A stretch of DNA of 64,000 bases from contig NZ_JANAVP010000024.1 of the NCBI RefSeq assembly GCF_024213665.1, positions 43,869 through 107,868 of the forward strand, given 5' to 3'. This document shows, in pieces, positions 16,144 through 26,442 of the stretch (the first letter of the stretch is position 1; each line of letters opens with the position of its first letter). Below the pieces are notes generated by a model. It searched no databases and was not told the DNA's origin. It saw nothing but the letters and a program-made list of their open reading frames with translations. The translations under genes were made by a program, and so were the position numbers. Source of the stretch: Streptomyces sp. A3M-1-3. GTDB taxonomy: Bacteria; Actinomycetota; Actinomycetes; Streptomycetales; Streptomycetaceae.

Positions 16144-17016
16144 ATGACCGGCATGACGCACGCGATGCTGAAGGGCTCGAACGTCCCCGTAAACGCCACG
16201 GCGGTCAGGGCCGTGCTGCGCTGGACCCCCGGCCCGGACGTTCCGGACGTGGACGCCTCGGCGCTGCTGGTGGGCGCCGACGGCCGGGTGCGCTCCGACG
16301 AGGACTTCGTCTTCTACAACCAGCCGCGCCACCCCTCGGGGCTGGTGTGGCGGCTGGGGAAGAAGCGTCTGGCGGACGGCGTGACGGACGCGGTGCAGAC
16401 GGACCTCGCCGGTCTCGAACGCGCGGTGGACCGGGTACTGATCGTGGCGTCCGCCGAGGATGTCCCCTTCGAGCGGGTACGGGACCTGCGCATCCTCGTC
16501 TACGACGCCACGGCGCAGGGCAGCGGCGAGCCGCTCGCCTATTTCGACGTACGGCCCGAGACCGGCGCGGAGACCGCGCTGATCTGCGGCGAGCTGTACC
16601 GGCGCGGCGACGGCTGGAAGTTCCGCGCGCTGGGCGAGGGGTATTCCAACGGCCTGGTCGGCCTGGCCACGAACCACGGCATCTCGGTGGACGAGGGCGA
16701 CGGCGAGTCCGCGACTCCCGACCAGGGCCAGGCCGTCGCAGAGCCCGCGCCCCAGCCGCAGCCCCAGCCGCAGCCCCAGCCGCAGCCCCAGCCCCAGCCC
16801 GCGTACGGGTACCCGCAGGTGCCCCCTCAGCCCACGGCGCAGCCCGCGTACGGCTACCCCCAGCCGGCCTCGCCGCAGCCCGCGTACGGCTACCCCCAGC
16901 CGGCCTCGCCGCAGCCCGCGTACGGCTATCCGCAGCCGGCGGCCACGATTCCGGCGCCCACGGCCGACCCGGACTTCCGGCTGCCGCCGCAGGGACCTCA
17001 GTTCCTCCGGCGCTGA
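16144..17016 (+). CDS. TerD-family protein with Pro/Gln-rich repeat tail
   Basis: TerD-domain protein of 290 residues, about 100 longer than a plain TerD. The domain (residues 1-180) has VDASALLVGADGRVRSDED, EDFVFYNQP and the C-terminal GELYRRGDGWKFRALGEGY. The usual DFDLDAS calcium-site motif is reduced to PDVDAS, so metal binding may be altered. The remaining tail is QPQPQP repeats, then YGYPQPASPQPA units and FRLPPQGPQ. ATG 16144 is chosen because GGGGAAGG lies just before it; ATG 16153 is possible. It is divergent from the aldolase operon with a 177-base shared upstream region. Tails of this type may promote self-association. Confidence 0.85.
   Translation: MTGMTHAMLKGSNVPVNATAVRAVLRWTPGPDVPDVDASALLVGADGRVRSDEDFVFYNQPRHPSGLVWRLGKKRLADGVTDAVQTDLAGLERAVDRVLIVASAEDVPFERVRDLRILVYDATAQGSGEPLAYFDVRPETGAETALICGELYRRGDGWKFRALGEGYSNGLVGLATNHGISVDEGDGESATPDQGQAVAEPAPQPQPQPQPQPQPQPQPAYGYPQVPPQPTAQPAYGYPQPASPQPAYGYPQPASPQPAYGYPQPAATIPAPTADPDFRLPPQGPQFLRR
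16754..16940 (+). repeat. Coding tandem repeats in the TerD tail
   Basis: Alternating CAGCCC/CAGCCG hexamers (encoding QPQP) are followed by two exact 36-bp copies (16846-16881, 16882-16917) encoding AYGYPQPASPQP, plus a diverged third copy. All stay in frame. Confidence 0.85.
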
Positions 17017-17038
17017 GTGCCCTGTCGGACCGCGCCCG

Positions 17039-17776
17039 TCAGACCTTCGTCTTGTAGCCCCTGCCCCACTGCAGCCCCCACCCGTAGAGCCGGTCCAGCT
17101 CGGCCTGGAAGCCGTACACGAACTTCACCTCGCGGCGGACGATCAGCTCGCCCTTGACGTTCTCGATGGAGACGACCGCGCAGGAGCGGGCCTGCGGTGC
17201 CCGCTCGTCCAGCGCGATCTCGATGCGCGGCCCGTTGCTCGGGTAGAGCGTCACCACGGCGTGGGTCCGGTCGAAGGCGGGCGTCTGGTCATAGATGTAG
17301 ACGAACACCAGCAGCCGCTTGATCTGCTCGGCATGGTCGAGATTGACGAAGATCGTCTCACCGGACGGGGCACCGAACCGGTCGTCGCCGCTGAGCTTGA
17401 CGTACGGCGGCGCATTGAGGCTCCCGAAGAAGTTGCCCAGCGGCTGCACCACGCCCCGGCTGCCGTCCGTCAGCTCGTACAGACAGCCGATGTCGAGGTC
17501 GACGTTCACCATCCCCTGGGTGTGTGCCTGGACCACCTCGGGCTTGAACAGCTTGAACGGGTGACGCAGCAGCTGACCGCTCTGCCGGGACCTGCCGCCT
17601 ATGTCGGAGGTCCTCATCTGCCAGGACAGGTTGACGCGCAGATTGCCGCTGACCGCCCCCTGTTTGCTGAGCGAGACCGTCGTGTGCCGCTTGGTCAACT
17701 CGATGGCGTTGGACGAGGCGCTGCCCGACTCGAACTGCGCGGTCCTCCTCGGAAACAGACCGTCCCAGAAGCCCAT
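17039..17776 (-). CDS. TerA-like tellurium-resistance family protein
   Basis: Cytoplasmic protein of about 245 residues that I assign to the TerA-like branch of the ter family. It has LTKRHTTVSLSKQG near the start, a central VNVDLDIGCLYELTDG segment matching the TerD-type beta-sandwich acidic motif, and LLVFVYIYDQTPAFDRTHA. The ATG at 17776 is chosen because GGGGGGTGG lies just upstream; an ATG nine codons earlier (17803) has no site. It is convergent with the TerD tail gene and lies downstream of the DUF475 gene. TerA proteins accompany TerD in membrane-associated stress assemblies; the exact role here is inferred. Confidence 0.75.
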   Translation of the reverse strand: MGFWDGLFPRRTAQFESGSASSNAIELTKRHTTVSLSKQGAVSGNLRVNLSWQMRTSDIGGRSRQSGQLLRHPFKLFKPEVVQAHTQGMVNVDLDIGCLYELTDGSRGVVQPLGNFFGSLNAPPYVKLSGDDRFGAPSGETIFVNLDHAEQIKRLLVFVYIYDQTPAFDRTHAVVTLYPSNGPRIEIALDERAPQARSCAVVSIENVKGELIVRREVKFVYGFQAELDRLYGWGLQWGRGYKTKV

Positions 17777-17875
17777 TCCACCCCCCAGGTGGCTCGCGAA
17801 CATGGCCGCGGGGCGGCCTGCGGGCTGGTGCCCGTGTGGCCGCCCCGCGTAGAGCGTTCCGCAATCCCGTCCCGG

Positions 17876-19018
17876 TCACACCCCGGACGGAACCTGTTCC
17901 TTGTCGCTGGAATTTCCTCCGTCCTCCGCCGCGATCCGCCTGTTGCGGCGGACGGAGGACCAGAAGGACCAGGCGATCAGGAACACACCGATGAGGCCGG
18001 TGATGATCTCGCTGATCTCGTACTGGATGGTGATGAGCAGGATCACCGCGAGCGCGCCGATCGCGTAGTGCGCGCCGTGCTCCAGGTAGACGTAGTCGTC
18101 GAGGGTGCCCTGGCGGACCAGGTAGACCGTGAGCGACCGGACGTACATGGCGCCGATTCCGAGGCCGAGCGCCATCAGCACGATGTCGTTGGTGATGGCG
18201 AACGCGCCGATGACGCCGTCGAAGGAGAAGGACGCGTCGAGGACCTCGAGGTAGAGGAACATGAAGAACGCGGCCTTGCCGACGAGTACGACGGCCGAGA
18301 CCGGCTTGCCTCTCTTCTTGGCCTCCTCCTCGGCCTCGTGTTCGCGCTCCTCCTCCTCTTCGAGCTTGTTCTCGAAGAAGCCGGAGAGCCCGCCGACGAC
18401 GAGATAGGTGATGAGGCCGGCGATGCCGGAGAGCATCACGGTCGCGGACTTGTCGACATGCGCGCCACCGTGCTGGTGGGCCTGGGTCGCGACGGTGATC
18501 GCGGCGACGAGCAGCACGATCAGCGCGATGCAGGCCGACAGCATGTCGATCTTGCCGAGCTTGGCCAGCGGGCGCTCCAGCCAGCCGAGCCACTTGATGT
18601 CCCGGTCCTCGAAGATGAAGTCGAGGAAGATCATGAGCAGGAACATGCCACCGAAGGCGGCGATCGACGGGTGGGCGTCCGTGACCAGCTGCTGGTACAT
18701 GTTCTTGTCGTTCAGCGCCAGGTCGACGGCCTCGATGGGGCCGATCTTGGCGCTGACGGCGACGATGACGACGGGGAAGACCAGTCGCATGCCGAAGACG
18801 GCGATGAGAATGCCGACGGTGAGGAAGATCTTCTGCCAGAAGGCGCTCATCTTCTTCAGGATTCCGGCGTTGACCACCGCGTTGTCGAAGGACAGCGAGA
18901 TCTCGAGGACGGACAGGATCGCCACAATCCCAAATGCGGCCCATCCGCCGTAGAACACCGCTGCGACCAGACCGAGCGCGGTGACCGCGAACGACCAGCC
19001 GAAGGTTTTCAGAACCAC
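17876..19018 (-). CDS. DUF475 / TerC-like integral membrane protein
   Basis: Polytopic membrane protein of 380 residues with about nine hydrophobic segments. The first half contains the TerC-type acidic membrane motif LEISLSFDNAVVNAG (about residues 42-56) and the second half its counterpart LEVLDASFSFDGVIGAFA (about 258-275), so the fold is an internal duplication. A Glu-rich cytoplasmic loop (KLEEEEEREHEAEEE) separates them. The GTG at 19018 is the start. TerC relatives are implicated in metal-ion export. In this locus it is the membrane partner of the adjacent TerD/TerA-type proteins. Confidence 0.88.
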   Translation of the reverse strand: MVLKTFGWSFAVTALGLVAAVFYGGWAAFGIVAILSVLEISLSFDNAVVNAGILKKMSAFWQKIFLTVGILIAVFGMRLVFPVVIVAVSAKIGPIEAVDLALNDKNMYQQLVTDAHPSIAAFGGMFLLMIFLDFIFEDRDIKWLGWLERPLAKLGKIDMLSACIALIVLLVAAITVATQAHQHGGAHVDKSATVMLSGIAGLITYLVVGGLSGFFENKLEEEEEREHEAEEEAKKRGKPVSAVVLVGKAAFFMFLYLEVLDASFSFDGVIGAFAITNDIVLMALGLGIGAMYVRSLTVYLVRQGTLDDYVYLEHGAHYAIGALAVILLITIQYEISEIITGLIGVFLIAWSFWSSVRRNRRIAAEDGGNSSDKEQVPSGV

Positions 19019-19067
19019 TGGCTACCCAATCATGTGTGTACGGGTCTCCCCCGCGCCGTGCGCGGCT

Positions 19068-19643
19068 TTACGAAACGTTGACCCCGAAGTCTAGAGCGAT
19101 GCCCCTGAGCCCCGACGCGTACCCCTGTCCTACTGCCCGGAACTTCCACTCGCCGCCGTAGCGGTAGACCTCGCCGAAGATCATCGCCGTCTCGCTGGAA
19201 GCGTCCTCCGAGAGGTCGTAGCGGGCCAGTTCCTGGCCGTCCGCCTGGTTCACCACACGGATGAACGCGTTGGTGACCTGACCGAACGTCTGACCTCGGT
19301 TGTCGGCCTCGTGGATGGAGACCGGGAAGACGATCTTGTCGACGTTGGCCGGCACCTTGGAGAGGTCCAGCAGGATCGACTCGTCGTCGCCCTCGCCCTC
19401 CCCCGTGAGGTTGTCACCGGTGTGCTCGACCGAGCCGTCCGGGCTCTTGAGGTTGTTGTAGAAGACGAAGTACTCGTCGCCCAGTACGCGTCCGGCGTTG
19501 CACAGCAGCGCGCTGGCATCGAGGTCGAAGTCGGCCCCGGTGGTCGAGCGCGCGTCCCAGCCGAGCCCGATCATCACCTGGGTGAGGTTCGGTGCGGCCT
19601 TGGAGAGGGAGACATTGCCTCCCTTGGCGAGCGTGACGCCCAT
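19068..19643 (-). CDS. terD: TerD-family stress protein
   Basis: Canonical TerD of 191 residues starting MGVTLAKGGNVSLSK at ATG 19643. The calcium-binding signature is intact (DFDLDASAL), followed by YFVFYNNLKSPDGSVEHTGDNLTG and GEVYRYGGEWKFRAVGQGY at the C-terminus. TerD proteins bind Ca2+ and contribute to tellurite, phage and oxidative-stress resistance. It is highly similar to the adjacent upstream paralogue at 19733-20308, clearly a local duplication. A strong hairpin separates the two, so this copy is probably also transcribed from its own signal. Confidence 0.93.
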   Translation of the reverse strand: MGVTLAKGGNVSLSKAAPNLTQVMIGLGWDARSTTGADFDLDASALLCNAGRVLGDEYFVFYNNLKSPDGSVEHTGDNLTGEGEGDDESILLDLSKVPANVDKIVFPVSIHEADNRGQTFGQVTNAFIRVVNQADGQELARYDLSEDASSETAMIFGEVYRYGGEWKFRAVGQGYASGLRGIALDFGVNVS

Positions 19644-19684
19644 GATCTATGTCCTCCCCAGCTGACGGTGTGGATGAACAGGCA

Positions 19685-19719
19685 CGTCCGGCGCCGCACT
19701 CGGAGTGCGGCGCCGGACG
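19685..19719 (-). terminator. Terminator between tandem terD genes
   Basis: A nearly perfect 15-17 bp palindrome (CGTCCGGCGCCGCAC and its complement, minimal loop) lies 14 bases past the stop of the upstream terD. It is a strong candidate terminator, or partial attenuator, between the two copies. Confidence 0.75.
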
Positions 19720-19732
19720 GAGTGCGGCCTGC

Positions 19733-20308
19733 TCAGACGTTGACGCCGAAGTCCTGCGCGATGCCGCGCAGGCCCGAGGCGTAGCCCTGGCCGATGGCGC
19801 GGAACTTCCACTCCGCCCCGTTGCGGTAGAGCTCGCCGAAGACCATCGCGGTCTCCGTCGAGGCGTCCTCGCTCAGGTCGTAACGGGCCAGCTCGTTGTT
19901 GTCCGCCGAGTTCACGACGCGGATGTACGCGTTGCGCACCTGGCCGAAGCTCTGCTGGCGGCTCTCGGCCTCGTAGATCGAGACCGGGAAGACGATCTTG
20001 GCAACGTCGGCAGGTACGCCGGCGAGGTTCACCTTGATGACCTCGTCGTCGCCCTCGCCCTCACCGGTGAGGTTGTCACCGGTGTGCTCGACCGAGCCGT
20101 CCGGGCTCTTCAGGTTGTTGAAGAAGACGAAGTTCGAGTCGTTGGCGACCTTGCCCGCGTCGTTCGTCAGTATGGCGCTGGCATCGAGGTCGAAGTCCCC
20201 GCCGGTGGTGGTACGAGCGTCCCAGCCCAGACCGACGATGACCGCCGTCAGGTTGGGGGCGGCCTTGGTCAGCGAGACGTTGCCGCCCTTGCTGAGGCTG
20301 ACTCCCAC
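19733..20308 (-). CDS. terD: TerD-family stress protein (paralogue)
   Basis: Second canonical TerD, 191 residues, MGVSLSKGGNVSLTK. It starts at GTG 20308, which is preceded by GGAGGACTC, a clear ribosome site that settles the start. The metal motif DFDLDASAI is intact, followed by NLKSPDGSVEHTGDNLTG and GELYRNGAEWKFRAIGQGY. It is a tandem paralogue of the terD at 19068-19643, and both are transcribed leftward. The upstream region 20309-20434 separates it from the peroxiredoxin gene and should contain its promoter. Confidence 0.93.
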   Translation of the reverse strand: MGVSLSKGGNVSLTKAAPNLTAVIVGLGWDARTTTGGDFDLDASAILTNDAGKVANDSNFVFFNNLKSPDGSVEHTGDNLTGEGEGDDEVIKVNLAGVPADVAKIVFPVSIYEAESRQQSFGQVRNAYIRVVNSADNNELARYDLSEDASTETAMVFGELYRNGAEWKFRAIGQGYASGLRGIAQDFGVNV

Positions 20309-20434
20309 GAGTCCTCCATTGGTTTGAGGGGATGGGCCCCGTCGTGCGTTGGTAATCGGATCAACGTGCCGATCCTAGTGACCGGTTCCCGGCCTAAACA
20401 CCCTCTTCACGCAGGTTCAGAGGGTGGGGAGGGT

Positions 20435-20899
20435 TCAGGGGGCGAGGGTGTCGAGCGCCTTGACGTACGCGTTCAGGTCGCGGGCGTCAGGCAGCCCGTT
20501 GACGACGGTCCAGCGCACCACGCCGTCCTTGTCGATGATGAAGGTGCCGCGCACCGCGCAGCCCTTCTCCTCGTCGAAGACCCCGTACGCGCGCGAGGCC
20601 TCGCCGTGCGGCCAGAAGTCGGACAGCAGCGGGTAGTCCAGCCCCTCCTGGTCGGCGAAGACGCGCAGCGTGTGGATCGAGTCGTTGGAGACGGCGAGCA
20701 GCTGTACGTCGTCGTTGACGAACTTCGGCAGCTCGTCGCGCAGGGCGCACAGTTCGCCCGTGCACACGCCGGTGAAGGCGAACGGATAGAAGAGCAGCAC
20801 CACGTTCTTCTCACCCTTGAAGTCCGAGAGCCGCACGGTCGCGCCGTGGTTGTCCCTGAGCTCGAAGTCCGGGGCCTTGGTGCCGACCTCGATCGCCAT
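20435..20899 (-). CDS. AhpE-type peroxiredoxin
   Basis: Thiol peroxidase of 154 residues that would reduce hydroperoxides. The peroxidatic motif is FYPFAFTGVCTGELCALRD, with the PxxxT/SxxC site written as PFAFTGVC around residue 45. A second Cys four residues later and one near the C-terminus (GCAVRGTF) are candidate resolving residues. The N-terminal thioredoxin-fold signature is APDFELRDNHG. Size and motif fit the one-Cys AhpE group known from mycobacteria. It is upstream of the terD genes on the same strand, consistent with a shared oxidative-stress theme. Confidence 0.92.
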   Translation of the reverse strand: MAIEVGTKAPDFELRDNHGATVRLSDFKGEKNVVLLFYPFAFTGVCTGELCALRDELPKFVNDDVQLLAVSNDSIHTLRVFADQEGLDYPLLSDFWPHGEASRAYGVFDEEKGCAVRGTFIIDKDGVVRWTVVNGLPDARDLNAYVKALDTLAP

Positions 20900-20960
20900 G
20901 AGTCGCGTATCCCTTCAATGGGCCGTTCGGGGTGCCCAGCCTACGCATCGACGCCACGCA

Positions 20961-20996
20961 CAGGGCCCCCGCCGACGGATGTCGGCGGGGGCCCTG
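20961..20996 (-). terminator. Terminator after the DUF3052 gene
   Basis: Perfect 16-bp stem (CAGGGCCCCCGCCGAC and complement) with a GGAT loop, 24 bases past the stop codon at 21021. It separates the DUF3052 gene from the peroxiredoxin gene. Confidence 0.85.
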
Positions 20997-21020
20997 ATCG
21001 CTCACGGCAGAGCCTGCGGC

Positions 21021-21461
21021 TCAGCGCTTGCCGGACTTGGCTGCCTTGGGGGTCACCAGACGGCTGCCGGTCCAGTCCTTGCCGGCGTTGACGCTCTTGG
21101 TCTGGGACAGGCCCGCGGTCTGTGCGGCCTCGTTGATGTCGCTCGGTTCGACGTACCCGTCGCGGCCGGTCTTGGGGGTGAGCAGCCAGACCGGCCCACC
21201 CTCTTCGATCAGCTGGGTGGCATCGACCAGCGCGTCCGTCAGGTCACCGTCGTCCTCTCGGAACCACAGCACCACTGCATCGGCCACATCGTCGTACTCC
21301 TCGTCGACGAGCTCGGTGCCAATGAGTTCCTCGATGGCCTCGCGGAGCTCCTGATCGACATCGTCGTCGTAGCCGATCTCCTGGACCACCTGCTCGGGCT
21401 GGAAACCCAGCCTCGCGGCAGGGTTGGTCCGCTCCTCCGCGTGGTCCGCGGTCGCGCTCAC
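21021..21461 (-). CDS. DUF3052-family protein
   Basis: Conserved actinobacterial protein of 146 residues matching DUF3052: RLGFQPEQVVQEIGYDDDVD, then ADAVVLWFREDDGDLTDALVD and GPVWLLTPKTGRDGYVEPSD, ending in a Lys-rich tail. GTG 21461 is chosen because AGGAGG stands six bases before it; frames opening further upstream have no such site. The acidic middle and basic tail suggest a small cytoplasmic regulatory or binding protein, but the function is unknown. It is divergent from aceE with a 427-base space between. That neighbourhood is widely conserved in streptomycetes. Confidence 0.85.
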   Translation of the reverse strand: MSATADHAEERTNPAARLGFQPEQVVQEIGYDDDVDQELREAIEELIGTELVDEEYDDVADAVVLWFREDDGDLTDALVDATQLIEEGGPVWLLTPKTGRDGYVEPSDINEAAQTAGLSQTKSVNAGKDWTGSRLVTPKAAKSGKR

Positions 21462-21888
21462 GGCTTGCCTCCTGATCATGTTTTGGGGATTGCCTTCAGC
21501 CACGCGCGTACGCGCAGCATTGGGCGTAGTCCACACGGGCGCGGCGGATCGCGCAAGTACCCGGCCGTCGAGACCGTCGAAACGGTGACGTTTACGGCCG
21601 TGTCGCCGCAACTCCAGGCACAGCCAGGGCGCCCTCTGGTGATCCACACCACACCGTTTGGGCGCCTTTGCAACCTTCTGCCGCATCCGTACGCCGTTCG
21701 GGGCCGAACGGCTTTACGAACCACATGAACGTCTTGGGCGTAAGGTTGCGATTTGGCCAAGACCGGCCCCTGGTTACCTCTCGGTAGAGATGACGTTTCC
21801 GTCCCCGCGGTACACGATGGGAGGCGGCGCGACACCAGCAATAGCCCGGCAGAACACCCCGTAGATCAACCGACAGCGAAGGAACAGC
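21462..21888. other. Divergent regulatory region between DUF3052 and aceE
   Basis: No convincing gene in 427 bases. It contains a perfect palindrome at 21693-21712 (reported separately) and a stretch of lower GC content around 21720-21760, as expected for promoters serving both flanking genes. Confidence 0.5.
21693..21712. promoter_or_regulatory. Palindromic candidate operator upstream of aceE
   Basis: Perfect inverted repeat GCCGTTCGG-GG-CCGAACGGC, about 175 bases before the aceE start and 230 before the DUF3052 start. Symmetry and position suggest a dimeric regulator site, but no cognate regulator is adjacent. Confidence 0.4.
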
Positions 21889-24621
<2,733 letters not shown>

Positions 24622-24640
24622 CGCAGGAAGGCTGATGCGA

Positions 24641-24674
24641 GGGGCGGCGGGACCCACGGGTCCCGCCGCCCCTC
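24641..24674 (+). terminator. Terminator after aceE
   Basis: Inverted repeat GGGGCGGCGGGACCC/GGGTCCCGCCGCCCC with a short loop, 19 bases after the aceE stop. It is a GC-rich intrinsic terminator. Confidence 0.8.
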
Positions 24675-24685
24675 GGCGCTTTACG

Positions 24686-25468
24686 ATGCCGGACATGAAG
24701 CAGCAACCAGCACAGATGCGGTGGGAACGGCGCACACAGACGCCGTTGCTGGCGCTCGCGGTGGCGTTCGGCATCGCCTACGCCGTGCCGATCGTGGCAC
24801 CCGACGCCAACTCCGCGGTGCGCACCGCCTGTACGGTCACCGAGTGGGTGGTGTGGGGCGCGTTCGCGGCCGACTATCTGGTACGGCTGGTGCTCACGCC
24901 CAACCGGTGGTTCTTCGTACGCAGCCACTGGCTGGACCTGCTCGCGGTGCTGCTCCCGCTCCTCCAGCCGCTGCGGCTGCTGCGTGTCGTCGCCACACTG
25001 ATGCTGGTCGGGCGGCGGGCCAGGATGGCTCCGCAGATACAGCTGACGACGTATGTCGCCGGCTCGGTGGTGGGTCTGCTGATGTTCGGCTCCCTGGCGG
25101 TGCTCAGCGTCGAACGGGACGCGCCGGGCGGCAACATCAAGAACCTGGGCGACGCGGTGTGGTGGTCCTTCACGACGATGACGACGGTCGGGTACGGGGA
25201 TCACGCGCCGACCACCGGGCTCGGCCGGGTGCTCGCCGTCGGGCTGATGCTCTCGGGCATCGCCCTGCTCGGTGTGGTCACCGCCAACATCGCCGCCTGG
25301 TTCATCGCCCGCTTCGAGCGGGACGACGTGGAGGAGCGCCGGCAGACCGCCGCGATCGCCGCGTTGACCGAGGAGGTCAAGGCGCTGCGCGCGGAGGTCG
25401 GCCGGCTCACCGGGGCCGCACAGCTGCCCGTACAGGCAGCCGCGGCCCCGGATCGGCCGCCGGTGTAG
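24686..25468 (+). CDS. Two-pore-loop-type potassium/ion channel protein
   Basis: Membrane protein of about 260 residues with the K+-channel selectivity filter TTVGYGD in the pore loop FTTMTTVGYGDHAP near residue 160. Several membrane helices precede it (LALAVAFGIAYAVPIV, WGAFAADYLVRLVL) and the helix GLMLSGIALLGVVTANIAAWF follows. A positively charged stretch (LLRVVATLMLVGRRARM) resembles a voltage-sensor-like helix, so the layout is six-helix rather than two-helix. The C-terminus forms a coiled coil (ALTEEVKALRAEVGRLTG), probably for tetramer assembly. The start at ATG 24686 follows the aceE terminator; upstream in-frame codons lie inside that hairpin. Confidence 0.88.
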   Translation: MPDMKQQPAQMRWERRTQTPLLALAVAFGIAYAVPIVAPDANSAVRTACTVTEWVVWGAFAADYLVRLVLTPNRWFFVRSHWLDLLAVLLPLLQPLRLLRVVATLMLVGRRARMAPQIQLTTYVAGSVVGLLMFGSLAVLSVERDAPGGNIKNLGDAVWWSFTTMTTVGYGDHAPTTGLGRVLAVGLMLSGIALLGVVTANIAAWFIARFERDDVEERRQTAAIAALTEEVKALRAEVGRLTGAAQLPVQAAAAPDRPPV

Positions 25469-25518
25469 CCGGAGAGGATCTGCCGGACAGGATCCACAAG
25501 AAGCCCGTCGGGCAGGAC

Positions 25519-25866
25519 CTAGAAGAAGGCGGTCGGGGCGGACGCCCCGGCCGGCCAGCCGATCGCCAGTACGGTGTCGATCGCTCCCAGCACGACGGCG
25601 ACCAGCGCCGGTACCGGCTGTGCGCCGTTCCAGCGGCGGCCCATGCCGAGCCATCCGCACACGATCGCCAACGGGCCGAGGATGATCCCCAGCACGAAGA
25701 ATCCGGCGATCGCACAGATCAGCCCGACGATGCCCGGCGTCGCGCGGTCCGGCCCGCTCCTTGACCACATGCGGCCTCGCGAGCGAGGGTTCTTGCGCGT
25801 ACGCGTGGTGTGTCCAAAGCCCGCCATCATCACTCCCTGGGGTTGTCGATATGTGGGCTCGGACAT
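25519..25866 (-). CDS. DUF4190-like small membrane protein
   Basis: Protein of 115 residues. A basic N-terminal half (HTTRTRKNPRSRGRMWSRSG) is followed by two hydrophobic helices, GLICAIAGFFVLGIILGPLAIVCGWLGMG and VPALVAVVLGAIDTVLAIGW, the pattern of DUF4190. GGGGG lies 6-10 bases before the ATG at 25866, supporting that start. Function is unknown. It is convergent with the channel gene and 13 bases downstream of the secreted inhibitor gene on the same strand, so the two may be co-transcribed. Confidence 0.72.
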   Translation of the reverse strand: MSEPTYRQPQGVMMAGFGHTTRTRKNPRSRGRMWSRSGPDRATPGIVGLICAIAGFFVLGIILGPLAIVCGWLGMGRRWNGAQPVPALVAVVLGAIDTVLAIGWPAGASAPTAFF

Positions 25867-25879
25867 CGCGTACCCCCGT

Positions 25880-26263
25880 TCAGCTCTCCCAGACCTTGAA
25901 CGCCCTTACCTGATAGGGCGACTGGGGCAGCCAGGTGCCGCCCCCCGGGTACGTCTCGAACTCGCCCGTCTCCGCGCACTCGGCGGACTGGTAGGTGGTG
26001 ACGGGCCGTCCGGTGCGGTTCGCGAGTGCCTGTGCGGTGGTTCCCGCCGGGAGGGCCACACAGCTCTCGATGTCGATGCCGGTCAGTTCATACGTCTGCC
26101 GGGCGCCCTTGAAGTCGGGTTTCGCCCAGACGCAGAGCTGGCCCGCCCCGCATGCTCCGAGCCGGGGCGGCGAGGCGGCGGCGTGGGCGCCATGGGCCGC
26201 AGCCTGCGGCAGCAGGGCGGCAGCGGCCAGAACAAATGCGGCAGCGGTGACGGTCTTGCGCAT
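25880..26263 (-). CDS. Secreted peptidase inhibitor family I36-like protein
   Basis: Exported protein of 127 residues. The signal peptide has a basic MRKTV start, hydrophobic AAAFVLAAAALLPQAAA and a likely cleavage near HAA. The mature part carries the I36 pattern CGAGQLCVWAKPDFKG, then SCVALP, and ends FETYPGGGTWLPQSPYQ, with four cysteines that could form two disulfides. I36 proteins such as SMPI inhibit metalloproteases. Inhibition by this member is inferred from the fold only. ATG 26263 is preferred, with GGGGG upstream; a TTG three codons earlier is unlikely. Confidence 0.8.
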   Translation of the reverse strand: MRKTVTAAAFVLAAAALLPQAAAHGAHAAASPPRLGACGAGQLCVWAKPDFKGARQTYELTGIDIESCVALPAGTTAQALANRTGRPVTTYQSAECAETGEFETYPGGGTWLPQSPYQVRAFKVWES

Positions 26264-26361
26264 ACGGATCAACCCCCGTGGTCGTGCGGATCAGTTGTCT
26301 GCACCCTGACCTGCGCGGGAGCCTCGGGGAAAGACCCGCCGGCCGGTTCCACCCGGATAGG

Positions 26362-26397
26362 CGACAGCCCCGCCGGAACCGCCCGGCGGGGCTGTCG
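26362..26397 (-). terminator. Terminator after the DHA2 transporter
   Basis: Perfect 15-bp inverted repeat (CGACAGCCCCGCCGG and complement) with a 6-base loop, 45 bases past the transporter stop at 26443. Confidence 0.8.
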
Positions 26398-26442
26398 TAC
26401 GTACGCGGTTGACGCCGGACGCGGCGTCAGATGTGGGCGCCG

